Made by a program: the position numbers and the translations under genes
The notes under the pieces: generated by a model
What the model saw: only the letters and a program-made list of their open reading frames with translations
Databases searched by the model: none
Told to the model about the DNA's origin: nothing
Part shown: one piece after another, positions 1 through 7,096 of the stretch
How positions within the stretch are numbered: position 1 is the stretch's first letter
Layout of the letters: each line of letters starts with the position of its first letter
Origin: Cytidiella melzeri
Taxonomy: Eukaryota; Basidiomycota; Agaricomycetes; Polyporales; Irpicaceae
Assembly (NCBI GenBank): GCA_022592445.1
Contig: JABYQR010000711.1
Location: forward strand, 1-10,992
Reading direction: 5' to 3'
DNA length: 10,992 nt

Positions 1-92
1 ACATTTTTGACAGTATCTACGGTACAAAAATTGAGGGTATCGGGGCCTAAGCATTCATGTTCGCAGGGAGTCACATGATGCTTCAGAAAAAT
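1..92 (-). CDS. Start of pol-like frame (partial, runs off left edge)
   Basis: On the minus strand, the frame +1 relative to the end of gag stays open through the gag stop at 55-57 to the window edge. It reads protein-like there (…CEHECLGPDTLNF…). In Ty3-like elements the segment after gag is the protease at the start of pol, so this is probably the gag-pol junction. No protease active-site motif falls inside the window. The shift could be a programmed +1 frameshift, as in yeast Ty3, or a simple mutation. The sequence alone does not decide. Confidence 0.35.
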   Translation of the reverse strand, partial: MFLKHHVTPCEHECLGPDTLNFCTVDTVKN

Positions 93-273
93 CCTTGCCC
101 TTGGTCGGCTTTTTCCCTTTACCCTTGTCAGGAGACGGGTGAGGAGTTGAAGGTTCATCATCTTTGGTTGGAACCTCCTCAATATGAGCCACCAATTCTA
201 AATGTGGTGTATTTACGTTTTTTGTTTCAGACAACGAAGCCTGAGGGGCTTCGGCCTCGCTGTTCGTCCCAGA

Positions 274-278
274 GTTCT
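274..278. repeat. Target-site duplication of LTR-A, left copy
   Basis: GTTCT directly abuts the LTR end at 279 and matches 1037-1041 exactly. Five-base duplications are typical of LTR-retrotransposon integrase. Confidence 0.9.
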
Positions 279-1036
279 TGACACGGAGACAGGGCTCGAC
301 GTGACAAAAAGGGACACGATGCGGATGACGACGAGGAGGTGGTGGCAGGCGTGAAGCACAATGCGTTCACCAGCTATCAAACTTATTCAGAAGGCTAGCC
401 CAGTAAAGACCAAGTTAGTATTGGGTACTACTAGCTATGTAGTACAGGAGGGGTTTGCGTACCTAGCCCAGTAAAGACCAAGAGGTCGAGATGGGGGCTA
501 GGAGCGTACATGTAGCTGCTTATATAGACTTCAGGGACCTGCGCACAGACCATGTTGAGGGCAGGCTTTGCAAGAAGCCATGTGAACGAAGAACAAAAGG
601 ACTACCTAAAGGAGAACAATAGCTATTGTCTAGACCTTGCCAAGAACTCTACCCGTGAGAGAATCTATCTAAAAGGAGACCAACTATTGTATTCCATTCC
701 CACACCTGTGAGAACATCCTTCCATAAAGAGAACAATAAGGAAAGAACAATAAGGAGCCCATGTGGATGCTATCTATGACGTCAAACCCTAGCTATGGGC
801 TGAGCCATGTGTCTGTAGCCATGTGGTCTTACTTAAGCTAAGTCACATGCCAGTGTGACGTAGTAGCAAGTAATGTGACCGTGTGGAGCGTCTAAGCCAC
901 GTGATACGGGCGCTTAATAGACGTGAAAAGGGAGTTTATGCAGAGAAGGTTGCAACTGAGCTGCAGCCCGGAGTTTTACAGATAAAAACAAGAGGTAAAT
1001 TGCGAAAATTAAGGGCTAGTCAGGCCATCCATGACA
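279..1036 (-). mobile_element. Solo LTR, copy A (family 1), inserted in gag
   Basis: 758-bp LTR in minus orientation. It begins TGTCATGG at 1036 and ends CCGTGTCA at 279, so it has TG...CA ends. It is flanked by the perfect 5-bp target duplication GTTCT, and there is no internal region or second LTR nearby. That is the mark of LTR-LTR recombination leaving a solo LTR. On its sense strand it carries CACGTG (898-903), the palindrome TGACGTCA (777-784), an ACAATAGCTATTGT palindrome (616-629), a TATATAA box (520-526) and an intron-like segment (395-462). Copies B and C are at 3004-3761 and 6523-7282. By eye, A resembles C more than B in the first 150 bp. The element's coding region is not in the window. 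Confidence 0.93.
395..462 (-). other. LTR-A leader intron, donor damaged
   Basis: Equivalent of the leader intron of LTR-B and LTR-C. The branch point TACTAAC (414-420) and the 3' CTAG are kept. The donor on the minus strand reads GTACGC, where the other copies have GTAAGC. The 20-nt duplicated motif (CTTGGTCTTT…GGGCTAG) is present at 463-482 and 395-414. This copy probably cannot splice normally. Confidence 0.55.
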
Positions 1037-1041
1037 GTTCT
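1037..1041. repeat. Target-site duplication of LTR-A, right copy
   Basis: GTTCT directly abuts the LTR end at 1036 and matches 274-278. Counting it once restores the gag frame across the insertion. Confidence 0.9.
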
Positions 1042-2322
1042 CGGCATCTGCTGCCCGAATCTTTTTTGGCACCAAAGACTTGCCATCCTTCTTCACTTCC
1101 TTCTTCTTGTCATTGGGCTTCTGCTTTAGGCCGTTGAGGTTGCACTCATCCGTGTTATGTCCTTTCAACTTATGGATGTGGCAGAAATTTTCCAACTTTT
1201 CAGTCGAGTTCACCTCCTTGCCCTTGCCCTTGTTCCACTTCTCGTTTTTCTTCTTCTTCTTATCTGGTGCATCTACCTCCATAGGCGTGGACATATCCTT
1301 CTCCTTCGCAAAGATCTGGCCCTGTGCTTTCTCCGGATAGACCTTCTTGTGGATGTTGAGCAAGAGGTCAAGGAACTGAGGCCAAGTTGTTGGAATTTGA
1401 TTTTCATCTTTCCCGATCATGACGAGCCTCATATCCTTCTCGATGACGTGCTTGAGCTTATGAATAAGCAAGTTGTCCTCGTATCCAGATAGCCTGCCAA
1501 GCGTACGGGAGCGTTCTGCGTGCTTGACAAAGTTCTTGTGCGCCAACTCTGTATTGTTGAACAAGGCGTTGAGCTCCTTTTGAGCACCCTTCTTGTCATC
1601 CCGTTGCCGTATTGTACCTTGAGTTTGTTTTTGAACTCTTCCCACATTCCAATTGTCTGACCCTTTGTGAGCTTCTTGATCCACGGCTCCATGTATTGAG
1701 CTGCCGCGCCTGAGAGTTGGTTCATTGCGACGGCAATACATTGCCTGTCTGTAGCAACGTTCTCATAGACAAGCCACAGAGAGATCTTGTTCAACCACTC
1801 GTTGAACTTGACCTTGCCATCGGTACCGTTGAACTCAGGGGGTTTGCAAATCTTAGGCTGGCGCGAGGATCCTCCTTGTCCTTGAGACAGGGGAAGCTGG
1901 TTGATCTGATTGACCACGTTAGTAATCGTTGTTTTGACCATATCTAGGTCAGTGTCCATCCACTGGACTTGGGTGTCAGCAGCGCACTGCGAATATAGGT
2001 CTTGAGCGACCTTATCCACATATTTCTGGAGGTTATCCTCCAGGAGCGACAGCTGGTTGTTCCAGATAAGAACCATCTGATTCATCATGTTGTGGACTAT
2101 GGCAGCAGTTGCTCCACCTTCAACTGTACAAGTAAAAGCCCTTTGGGCCGTGTTCAGGTTGTGGTAGATGTGCTGTTCAAAGTTCTCCACCGAAGGGTTG
2201 TAAACAATTGGCGTGATCTTGCCAAAAGTCACAGAGTGGGTAAGGTTAGAGGCAGCAGCGGGGGCAGCGCTGGATCCGGCGTTGGATTGAGTGGCCATTG
2301 CTTCTAATTTCTTAGTTAGCAA

Positions 2323-2469
2323 AGGATAAGCAAAATACTATTTCTAGTATAAGAAGAAGAGAAACACCACTTTTCACACATTGAACTCTTGTCAGAGTTG
2401 TTTTCACACATTAAATCCTTTTTCAGGAAGTTGTCACCGAGTAAAATGAGGCTTGTCAGCCCATACATT
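2323..2469 (-). other. Spacer between ORF0 and gag
   Basis: 147 bp between the ORF0 stop (2470-2472) and the first gag Met. I see no open frame of note. It contains a near-repeat of TTTTCACACATT…AACTC-type sequence (about 2370-2420 on the plus strand). It may hold the gag initiation context. No other signal is recognised. Confidence 0.4.
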
Positions 2470-2998
2470 TTATTCCATTTCCGCATATACAAAGGCGTTA
2501 ATTTTGAACAGCCCTTCTAGTAGCTCTAAGATATAACCCCATCTCCGGTGTGTGTCCACAAAACTAATTCTACCCAAACTTTTTAAGTCCTTTTTTCAAC
2601 ATTCTCCATTCCCTATTCAACATCTTGTCCGTATGGTTCTCCTTGAACCACTGTTCTATTATGTAGACTCGACCAATCAGCAGTTGAACATTTTTGCGAC
2701 AAGTGTTGAGCCGTGCATCCGAAGATTGGCCACCACTCGCGAAAGAGGTGTTTAGCTTGTTGAGCACAGGCTCAAGCCTTTGACAGGCTGCTGTGATCAT
2801 AGGTTCAAACTCCTGTTGACAAAGCATAAGCTTTGTCTTACAGAAGTGGAGATTGAAGGGAAGAGGAGTGGGAGTGGCAACATGAGTGTGACTGTTTCAA
2901 TCTTCAATTTGGTGAAGAAGAGTAGGCTTTTTAGCTTTCTCCTTCTCCTGCTTCTCAATTCTATCGAGAAGACTTTGCTGAAACATGAGGCTAGAAAG

Positions 2999-3003
2999 CT
3001 GTC
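2999..3003. repeat. Target-site duplication of LTR-B, left copy
   Basis: CTGTC abuts TGTCATGG at 3004 and matches 3762-3766 exactly. Confidence 0.9.
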
Positions 3004-3761
3004 TGTCATGGATGGCCTGACTAGCCCTCAATTTTCGCAATTTACCTCTTGTTTTTATCTGTAAAACTCCGGGCTACAACCTAGTTTCAATTCTCTTTGC
3101 ATAAACTCCTTTGCACGTCTATTAAGCGCCCGTATCACGTGGCTTAGACGCTCCACACGGTCACATTACTTGCTACTACGTCACACTGGCATGTGACTTA
3201 GCTTAAGTAAGACCACATGGCTACAAGCACATGGCTCAGCCCATAGCTAGGGTTTGACGTCATAGATACTGTCCACATGGGCTCCTTATTGTTCTTTCCT
3301 TATTGTTCTCTTTATGGAAGGATGTTCTCACAGGTGTGGGAATGGAATACAATAGTTGGTCTCCTTTTAGATAGATTCTCTCACGGGTAGAGTTCTTGGC
3401 AAGGTCTAGACAATAGCTATTGTTCTCCTTTAGGTAGTTCTTTTGTTCTTCGTTCACACGGCTTCTTGCAAAGCCTGCCCTCAACATGGTCTGTGCGCAG
3501 GTCCCTGAAGTCTTTATAAGATGCTGCATGTACGCTCCTAGCCCCCCATCTCGACCTCTTGGTCTTTACTGGGCTAGGTAAGCAACCCCCCTCTTGTACT
3601 ACATAGCTGGTAGTCACAATACTAACTTGGTCTTTACTGGGCTAGCCTTCTGAATAAGTTTGATAGCTGGTGAACGCATTGTGCTTCACGCCTGCCACCA
3701 CCTCCTCGTCGTCATCCGCATCGTGTCCCTTTTTGTCACGTCGAGCCCTGTCTCCGTGTCA
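3004..3761 (+). mobile_element. Solo LTR, copy B (family 1), inserted in ORF0
   Basis: 758 bp in plus orientation, TGTCATGG…CCGTGTCA, with perfect 5-bp target duplications CTGTC at 2999-3003 and 3762-3766. It has the same family features as LTR-A: CACGTG (3136-3141), TGACGTCA (3255-3262), the ACAATAGCTATTGT palindrome (3410-3423), and two TTATTGTTCT boxes near 3286-3311. The TATA box has decayed to TTTATAA (3513-3519). The leader intron at 3578-3645 keeps GTAAGC, TACTAAC and CTAG. This is the most divergent of the three copies in its first 150 bp. It lies opposite to the gene it interrupts. Confidence 0.93.
3578..3645 (+). other. Predicted leader intron in LTR-B
   Basis: 68-nt GT-AG interval: donor GTAAGC at 3578, branch point TACTAAC at 3620-3626, acceptor CTAG ending at 3645. 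The 20 nt before the donor (3558-3577) and the last 20 nt of the intron (3626-3645) are identical. Splicing is inferred from signals only. Confidence 0.6.
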
Positions 3762-3766
3762 CTGTC
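3762..3766. repeat. Target-site duplication of LTR-B, right copy
   Basis: CTGTC abuts the CA end of the LTR at 3761 and matches 2999-3003. Counted once, it rejoins the ORF0 frame (…ACIRQ/LSSLMFQ…). Confidence 0.9.
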
Positions 3767-4013
3767 TTATACAAGCTTGGTTCTCCTCATGCTCAATGGT
3801 GGTGCAAGCTTGCTCTTCTAGATCAATCCTCTTGATGAGAGACTTGTTGTCAGGGTACTCAACACAGCGAGGCTTGCCGGTGTCTTTGAACTTGTTGAGA
3901 GTCTCCTTGGAGACTGCAAAGCGTTCTTGAAGTCCAGTGACTTCATTGCGGACGGGGATGGAGTAGGGAGCCTTGCGGCCGGTTTTAGCAGCAACGTAGC
4001 GGGAGAGTGGCAT

Positions 4014-4335
4014 GGTGACTGTGTGACAAAGTGTAATGAGCTTGTCAGCTCAGTGGTGTGCGAAACAAATCTCCATAGAGGAGAGGTCCTGTGTGTGCGT
4101 GGGGTAGTGCCGGCGTTGGCCTGGACTCTCTCTCCAGGTCCGGTGGTGAAAAGGATCTCCGTCATGGCTCCACCCATGCAGCAAATGGTTGGCGGATCAG
4201 TATTTCACTGACCCTAAGTCCAGCCAGAACAAGTTACCTGTCTTGGATAGTCCAACAGAGACCGGATTTTTCCAACAATGTCACAAGTTTACAGCCTTAG
4301 GTGCCTATCTAGAGCGCTTATTTTCCGGCTAGGAG
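4014..4335. other. Leader-like DNA between two divergent cassettes
   Basis: 322 bp between the ORF0 start of the minus element (4013) and the LTR of the plus element (4336). By position it should be the 5' leader, and perhaps LTR remnant, of the minus element. I cannot identify an LTR end, a primer-binding site complementary to a tRNA, or a convincing gene. Overlapping frames on both strands here read as unstructured composition. Confidence 0.4.
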
Positions 4336-4440
4336 TGTTACCGGACCTAACCCTAACCCGGGTCACGTGACATCCTGCCTTATTTATCAATAGTCCAGAC
4401 CCAAACCCTAGACTCAATCTGGAGCGGTTCCAGATCAACC

Positions 4441-4720
4441 TAGGCTATTGTTCTATTGTTCAACTTCCATTGATAGGGATTCCCCAGGGATTCCCCCAGT
4501 TCTTATTGTCCTATTGTCTTATTGTCCTATTGTCTTCCGTCTATTGTCTTTTGTCTATTGTTAGGGATTCCCCCAGTTCCTATTGTTCTATTGTTCCTGA
4601 TGCTATTGTTCTATTGTCTATTGTTCTAGTCCTATTGTTCTATGTACCCTGGTCCTTGACAGTTACTCAGGTCCTTGACAGTTACCCTGGTCCCTTATTG
4701 TTCTATTGTTACTCCAGCCC
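4441..4720 (+). repeat. TATTGT-rich, irregularly repeated U3 region of LTR-D
   Basis: About sixteen copies of TATTGT (mostly CTATTGTTC or CTATTGTC) in 280 bp. These are interleaved with repeated AGGGATTCCCC-type blocks (near 4456, 4480 and 4563) and two TCCTTGACAGTTAC blocks (near 4651 and 4673). The core ATTGT/ACAAT matches the recognition core of HMG-box (SOX/SRY-like) proteins. Use as regulatory sites is inference. Confidence 0.5.
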
Positions 4721-4775
4721 CACAGTTACTCCAGTCCCTAGTGTGGGAACTGGTGCACAGACCACCCAGACACAG

Positions 4776-4783
4776 TATATATA
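4776..4783 (+). promoter_or_regulatory. TATA box of LTR-D
   Basis: TATATATA. It lies 65 nt before the predicted leader-intron donor (4841), almost the same spacing as in LTR-C (64 nt), supporting its role as the U3 promoter. Confidence 0.6.
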
Positions 4784-4840
4784 GTACCCCTTACCCTCCC
4801 TGGTTCTGCATCTTGACCTCTTCGTCATTTGCACTGCCAG

Positions 4841-4901
4841 GTGAGTTACTCAATGTAACCTAGTATAAGCTTGATATTAACTTCGTCATTTGCACTGCCA
4901 G
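4841..4901 (+). other. Predicted leader intron in LTR-D
   Basis: 61-nt interval from GTGAGT (4841) to CTGCCAG (4901), with a possible branch point in GATATTAAC about 20 nt before the acceptor. Its last 21 nt (4881-4901) duplicate the 21 nt just upstream of the donor (4820-4840), CTTCGTCATT…CTGCCAG. The layout matches the family-1 LTR introns although the LTRs have diverged. Confidence 0.55.
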
Positions 4902-5043
4902 TATCCGGCCTCTGTGCCTGCTTGCCTGCTTATCATCGACTTTGACCTTGCTGTCGTCGTTGGAGATCCCCTTCCTCTTCCCCCTCACATCTACTTCACC
5001 CTTGTTTAGGGTTTATCAGTCTATCAGCAGTCGCTCCGCAACA

Positions 5044-5137
5044 TTAGGTCAAGATACCACACAGCTACCGGCACGACTGCCCTTAGCTTGGATCAAGCCC
5101 TCCTGTCCCCCCAGTTTAAAAAAGTTTATTCACCCCT
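5044..5137 (+). other. Leader of the plus-strand Ty3-like element
   Basis: 94 bp between the LTR-D end and the first ORF0 Met. A primer-binding site is expected directly after the LTR, but TTAGGTCAAG matches no tRNA 3' end that I recognise. No other feature is seen. Confidence 0.35.
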
Positions 5138-5973
5138 ATGTTTGAGAGTAAGCCATCGCCGTCCATCTTGACGTGCTTGATCGCTAACTCGTTCACTTTC
5201 CGTGGTTGATTCTTAGTGCCGAAAGAATCCCACTCCCGTTTTACTGCTTGCCCAGATCCTTTGCATAAGGATCTGAACCAAGCGCTCGAGAAGTCCAGAT
5301 CCACCGTGCCCTACCTCAGGCCGTGTTTGATCAACTCGACGCAGAGCACGCACGTGGCAAGAGTCACAAGTACACGGAGAAGGAACTCAAGGCTATTGCC
5401 TCCTACGTCAGTCGTCGTAAACCCAAGGGTTCTGCCCTCACACACAGATTCCCCACAGTAGAGGAGCTTGAAAAACTCTGCGCCGAGTCCAAAGAGTTCG
5501 CCGCCCGCACCGCACGCGAACAAGCCGAGGCATTAGCAAGTCTCCCTAAGAAGCCTTCGTTAGCAGAACGCTTCCCAGTCCGGCCCGCTACCAACCCTAG
5601 CACAGCCCTCATAGCAGCAAAGCCGGCTCTCATTGACTTCCGCAAGCACACTGTGGAAGACCTCCGAGGTATCTTCACTCCCAAGCTCACCGCCACACTC
5701 CAACGTCTGTCGATCCTCCCCACCATTAACAAATGCCACCAGCTTAACAAAGATACAAAGCAACAGTTTGAGCAGGAGAAACAGAAGCTAGAGAAGCTTC
5801 TAAAGGAATTACCAACCCGGGCCCCTGTCATCACTCATCGTGAGTGGCAACTGCTGGATTGGGGATTAAAGGCAATTGGAGGAATCAGTTTCATGGGTCT
5901 AAGGAGGAACTACGAGCAGGTGTTCAAAGGGTTAGATAAAGTTTGGGCGGACGAGTACTTCATCTCGTTCTAA
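5138..5973 (+). pseudogene. ORF0, uncharacterised ORF upstream of gag (plus element), two lesions
   Basis: The first gene after LTR-D. It starts at ATG 5138 (MFESKPSPS…), meets an in-frame TGA at about 5207-5209, and continues (…LHKDLNQALE). Near 5285-5295 one base is missing, after which the protein goes on in the neighbouring frame (…RALPQAVFDQLDAEH…) without interruption to TAA at 5971-5973. The arithmetic fits: 836 nt plus one base is 279 codons, 278 aa. The product is highly charged and helix-rich, with a Glu/Lys coiled-coil-like run (QQFEQEKQKLEKLLKEL) about 60 residues from the C end, then HREWQLLDWGLKAIGGISF and a short tail. That C-terminal block aligns with the minus-strand ORF0. 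There is no zinc finger, protease or membrane motif. A capsid accessory or RNA-binding role is possible but not shown. Confidence 0.65.
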
Positions 5974-5985
5974 ATAGAATACAGT

Positions 5986-6264
5986 GTGGCTTCTCAAAGT
6001 CCCATTAGCAGTATCTGGTCCAGAGATCACCTTCCCTGTGAAAGTTACCCGCACGCCTTCAACCATGAAACAGTCAGAGACGAGTGTTACGATCCCGAAG
6101 AAGGACATCAAATCTGTGAAGCACAGCCTTGTCCAAACCGTTACAACAGAATCACATATTCGGGTCGTTTTGCAAACCAGTATCGGCCTATTCATCACTG
6201 GCAAGAGGATCGTATCCTTGAATCTCTTCCACCCCTGCCTGAAACAGAAGAAGATTTTGATTGA
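5986..6264 (+). CDS. Short frame between ORF0 and gag, no ATG
   Basis: 92 codons in the same frame as the end of ORF0 and as gag, closed by TGA 24 nt before the gag start. It has no ATG (first possible start GTG 5986) and is separated from ORF0 only by the TAA at 5971-5973. The sequence looks protein-like, rich in His, Tyr, Pro and acidic residues, ending LPPLPETEEDFD. It could be an extension reached by readthrough of ORF0, a decayed separate ORF, or chance. The minus-strand element has no counterpart in its 147-bp spacer, which weakens the case. Confidence 0.3.
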   Translation: MASQSPISSIWSRDHLPCESYPHAFNHETVRDECYDPEEGHQICEAQPCPNRYNRITYSGRFANQYRPIHHWQEDRILESLPPLPETEEDFD

Positions 6265-6288
6265 ACCTTCACGCAGGATCAATATCAG

Positions 6289-6522
6289 ATGGATTCCACC
6301 AACGTTTCTCAGCATGCTTCCAGGGCAGCAACCCCGGCCCCGGTGCAAGAATCATCTCCACCTCCCACAGCAGAACAGCTTCTGCACGCACTACTCCTCG
6401 GTCAGCAACAGCTGACACAAGCTATCACAGTGCTGGTTCAGAACCAGCAACCGGTCAACAACAGGTCACGGGAAAGGGTGGTAGAGAAACCCGCCAGTTT
6501 CAAAGGCAATGCAAGTAGTGAC
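6289..6522 (+). pseudogene. gag: gag N-terminus of the plus-strand Ty3-like element, truncated by LTR-C
   Basis: Begins ATG 6289 (MDSTNVSQHA…) and stays open for 78 codons until LTR-C starts at 6523. A proline/glutamine-rich N-terminal stretch is followed by VEKPASFKGNAS, which resembles the KPxxFxG segment that opens the gag core domain of fungal Ty3-like elements. The rest of gag and pol is absent: the sequence on the far side of LTR-C belongs to a hAT transposase. It differs clearly from the minus-strand gag, so the two cassettes belong to different families. Confidence 0.65.
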
Positions 6523-7032
6523 TGTCATGGATGGCCTGACTAGCCCTTAATTTTCGCAATTTACCTCTTGTTTTTATCTGTAAAACTCCGGGCTGCAGCT
6601 CAGTTGCAACCTTCTCTGCATACACTCCCTTTTCACATCTATTAAGCGCCCATATCACGTGGCTTAGACGCTCCACACGGTCACATTACTTGCTACTACG
6701 TCACACTGGCATGTGACTTAGCTTAAGTAAGACCACATGGCTACAAGCACATGGCTCAGCCCATAGCTAGGGTTTGACGTCATAGATACTGTCCACATGG
6801 GCTCCTTATTGTTCTTTCCTTATTGTTCTCTTTATGGAAGGATGTTCTCCCAGGTGTGGGAATGGAATACAATAGTTGGTCTCCTTTTAGATAGATTCTC
6901 TCATGGGTAGAGTTCTTGGCAAGGTCTAGACAATAGCTATTGTTCTCCTTTAGGTAGTTCTTTTGTTCTTCGTTCACATGGCTTCTTGCAAAGCCTGCCC
7001 TCAACATGGTCTGTGCGCAGGTCCCTGAAGTC

Positions 7033-7039
7033 TATATAA
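7033..7039 (+). promoter_or_regulatory. TATA box of LTR-C
   Basis: TATATAA on the LTR sense strand, 64 nt before the leader-intron donor. Copy A has the same box (520-526, minus); copy B has TTTATAA. Confidence 0.6.
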
Positions 7040-7096
7040 GCAGCTACATGTACGCTCCTAGCCCCCATCTCGACCTCTTGGTCTTTACTGGGCTAG

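Larger units (their letters stand above)
55..2322 (-). pseudogene. gag: Ty3/gypsy-like gag, frameshifted and split by a solo LTR
   Basis: Structural Gag polyprotein of an LTR retrotransposon. It would form the particle and bind the element RNA in the cytoplasm. The start is Met at 2322, or Met at 2298, which begins MATQ. The centre (roughly 1690-1860) has the retrotransposon gag core pattern (PPEFNGTDGKVKFNEWL… and MWEEFKNKL). Near the C end, at 1142-1183, there is one zinc knuckle of the C-x2-H-x4-H-x4-C variant, set in lysine-rich sequence. One base is missing near 1600-1612: the frame moves from …KVQYG to …DDKKGAQKEL. LTR-A interrupts the gene at 1037. After LTR-A and one target duplication are removed, the frame continues (…DAEN/SGTNSEAEAP…) to TGA at 55-57. 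The arithmetic fits: 1505 nt plus one lost base is 502 codons including the stop, about 501 aa. The pol frame follows. It is clearly inactive. Family-level assignment is confident, the exact lineage is not. Confidence 0.82.
2470..4013 (-). pseudogene. ORF0, uncharacterised ORF upstream of gag (minus element), split by a solo LTR
   Basis: First ORF of the minus-strand Ty3-like element. Function is unknown. It starts at ATG 4013 in a good context (CACCATGCC) with an in-frame TGA a short way upstream. It runs to 3767, is interrupted by LTR-B, and resumes at 3003 in the same frame once LTR and one target duplication are removed. Two lesions follow: an in-frame TGA at 2897-2899 and one extra G in the run at 2573-2575. 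The extra G creates the apparent stop near 2570; beyond it the frame continues (…ISFVDTHRRWG…) to TAA at 2470-2472. The arithmetic fits: 781 nt minus one base is 260 codons, 259 aa. The product is charged and apparently helical, with no membrane segment. The C end aligns with the ORF at 5138-5973: NREWRMLKKGLKKFG…ISF against HREWQLLDWGLKAIGGISF, followed by a similar tail. Conservation between two diverged elements argues it is a real gene. Confidence 0.65.
4336..5043 (+). mobile_element. LTR-D (family 2), probable 5' LTR of the plus-strand Ty3-like element
   Basis: About 708 bp from TGTTACCGG (4336) to GCAACA (5043), with TGTT/AACA ends. The bases outside (AGGAG and TTAGG) do not match, as expected if this is one end of a longer element and not a solo LTR. 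It contains CACGTG (4364-4369), a 280-bp stretch packed with TATTGT words (4441-4720), a TATATATA box (4776-4783), and a duplicated 21-nt motif (4820-4840, 4881-4901) bracketing an intron-like segment. A coding cassette in the same orientation begins 95 bp later. Ends were set by eye: the 3' boundary is less sure than the 5', and no clear tRNA primer-binding site follows it. Confidence 0.6.

Noticed and set aside
1080..1492. Plus-strand ORFs opposite gag rich in Phe, Leu and Ser that mimic membrane proteins
   Set aside because: They are the complement of the Lys/Glu-rich gag tail; antisense of lysine codons gives Phe and Leu runs.
3818..4177. 119-codon minus-strand ORF over the start of ORF0
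   Set aside because: It overlaps the ORF0 start in another frame, is rich in Ser/Thr/Pro from frame composition, and has no counterpart in the plus element.
4347..4360. CCTAACCCTAACCC, resembling telomere repeats
   Set aside because: Only two units, inside the start of an LTR, with no array. Chance or LTR composition is enough.
5116..5304. 62-codon minus-strand ORF that looks protein-like
   Set aside because: It lies opposite the N-terminal part of plus-strand ORF0, whose frame is supported by its downstream continuation and by homology of the rest of the gene. I treat it as a shadow.
5984..6415. 143-codon plus-strand ORF across the ORF0-gag spacer
   Set aside because: It is out of frame with gag and runs into the gag start, which is better supported. 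It has no family resemblance.
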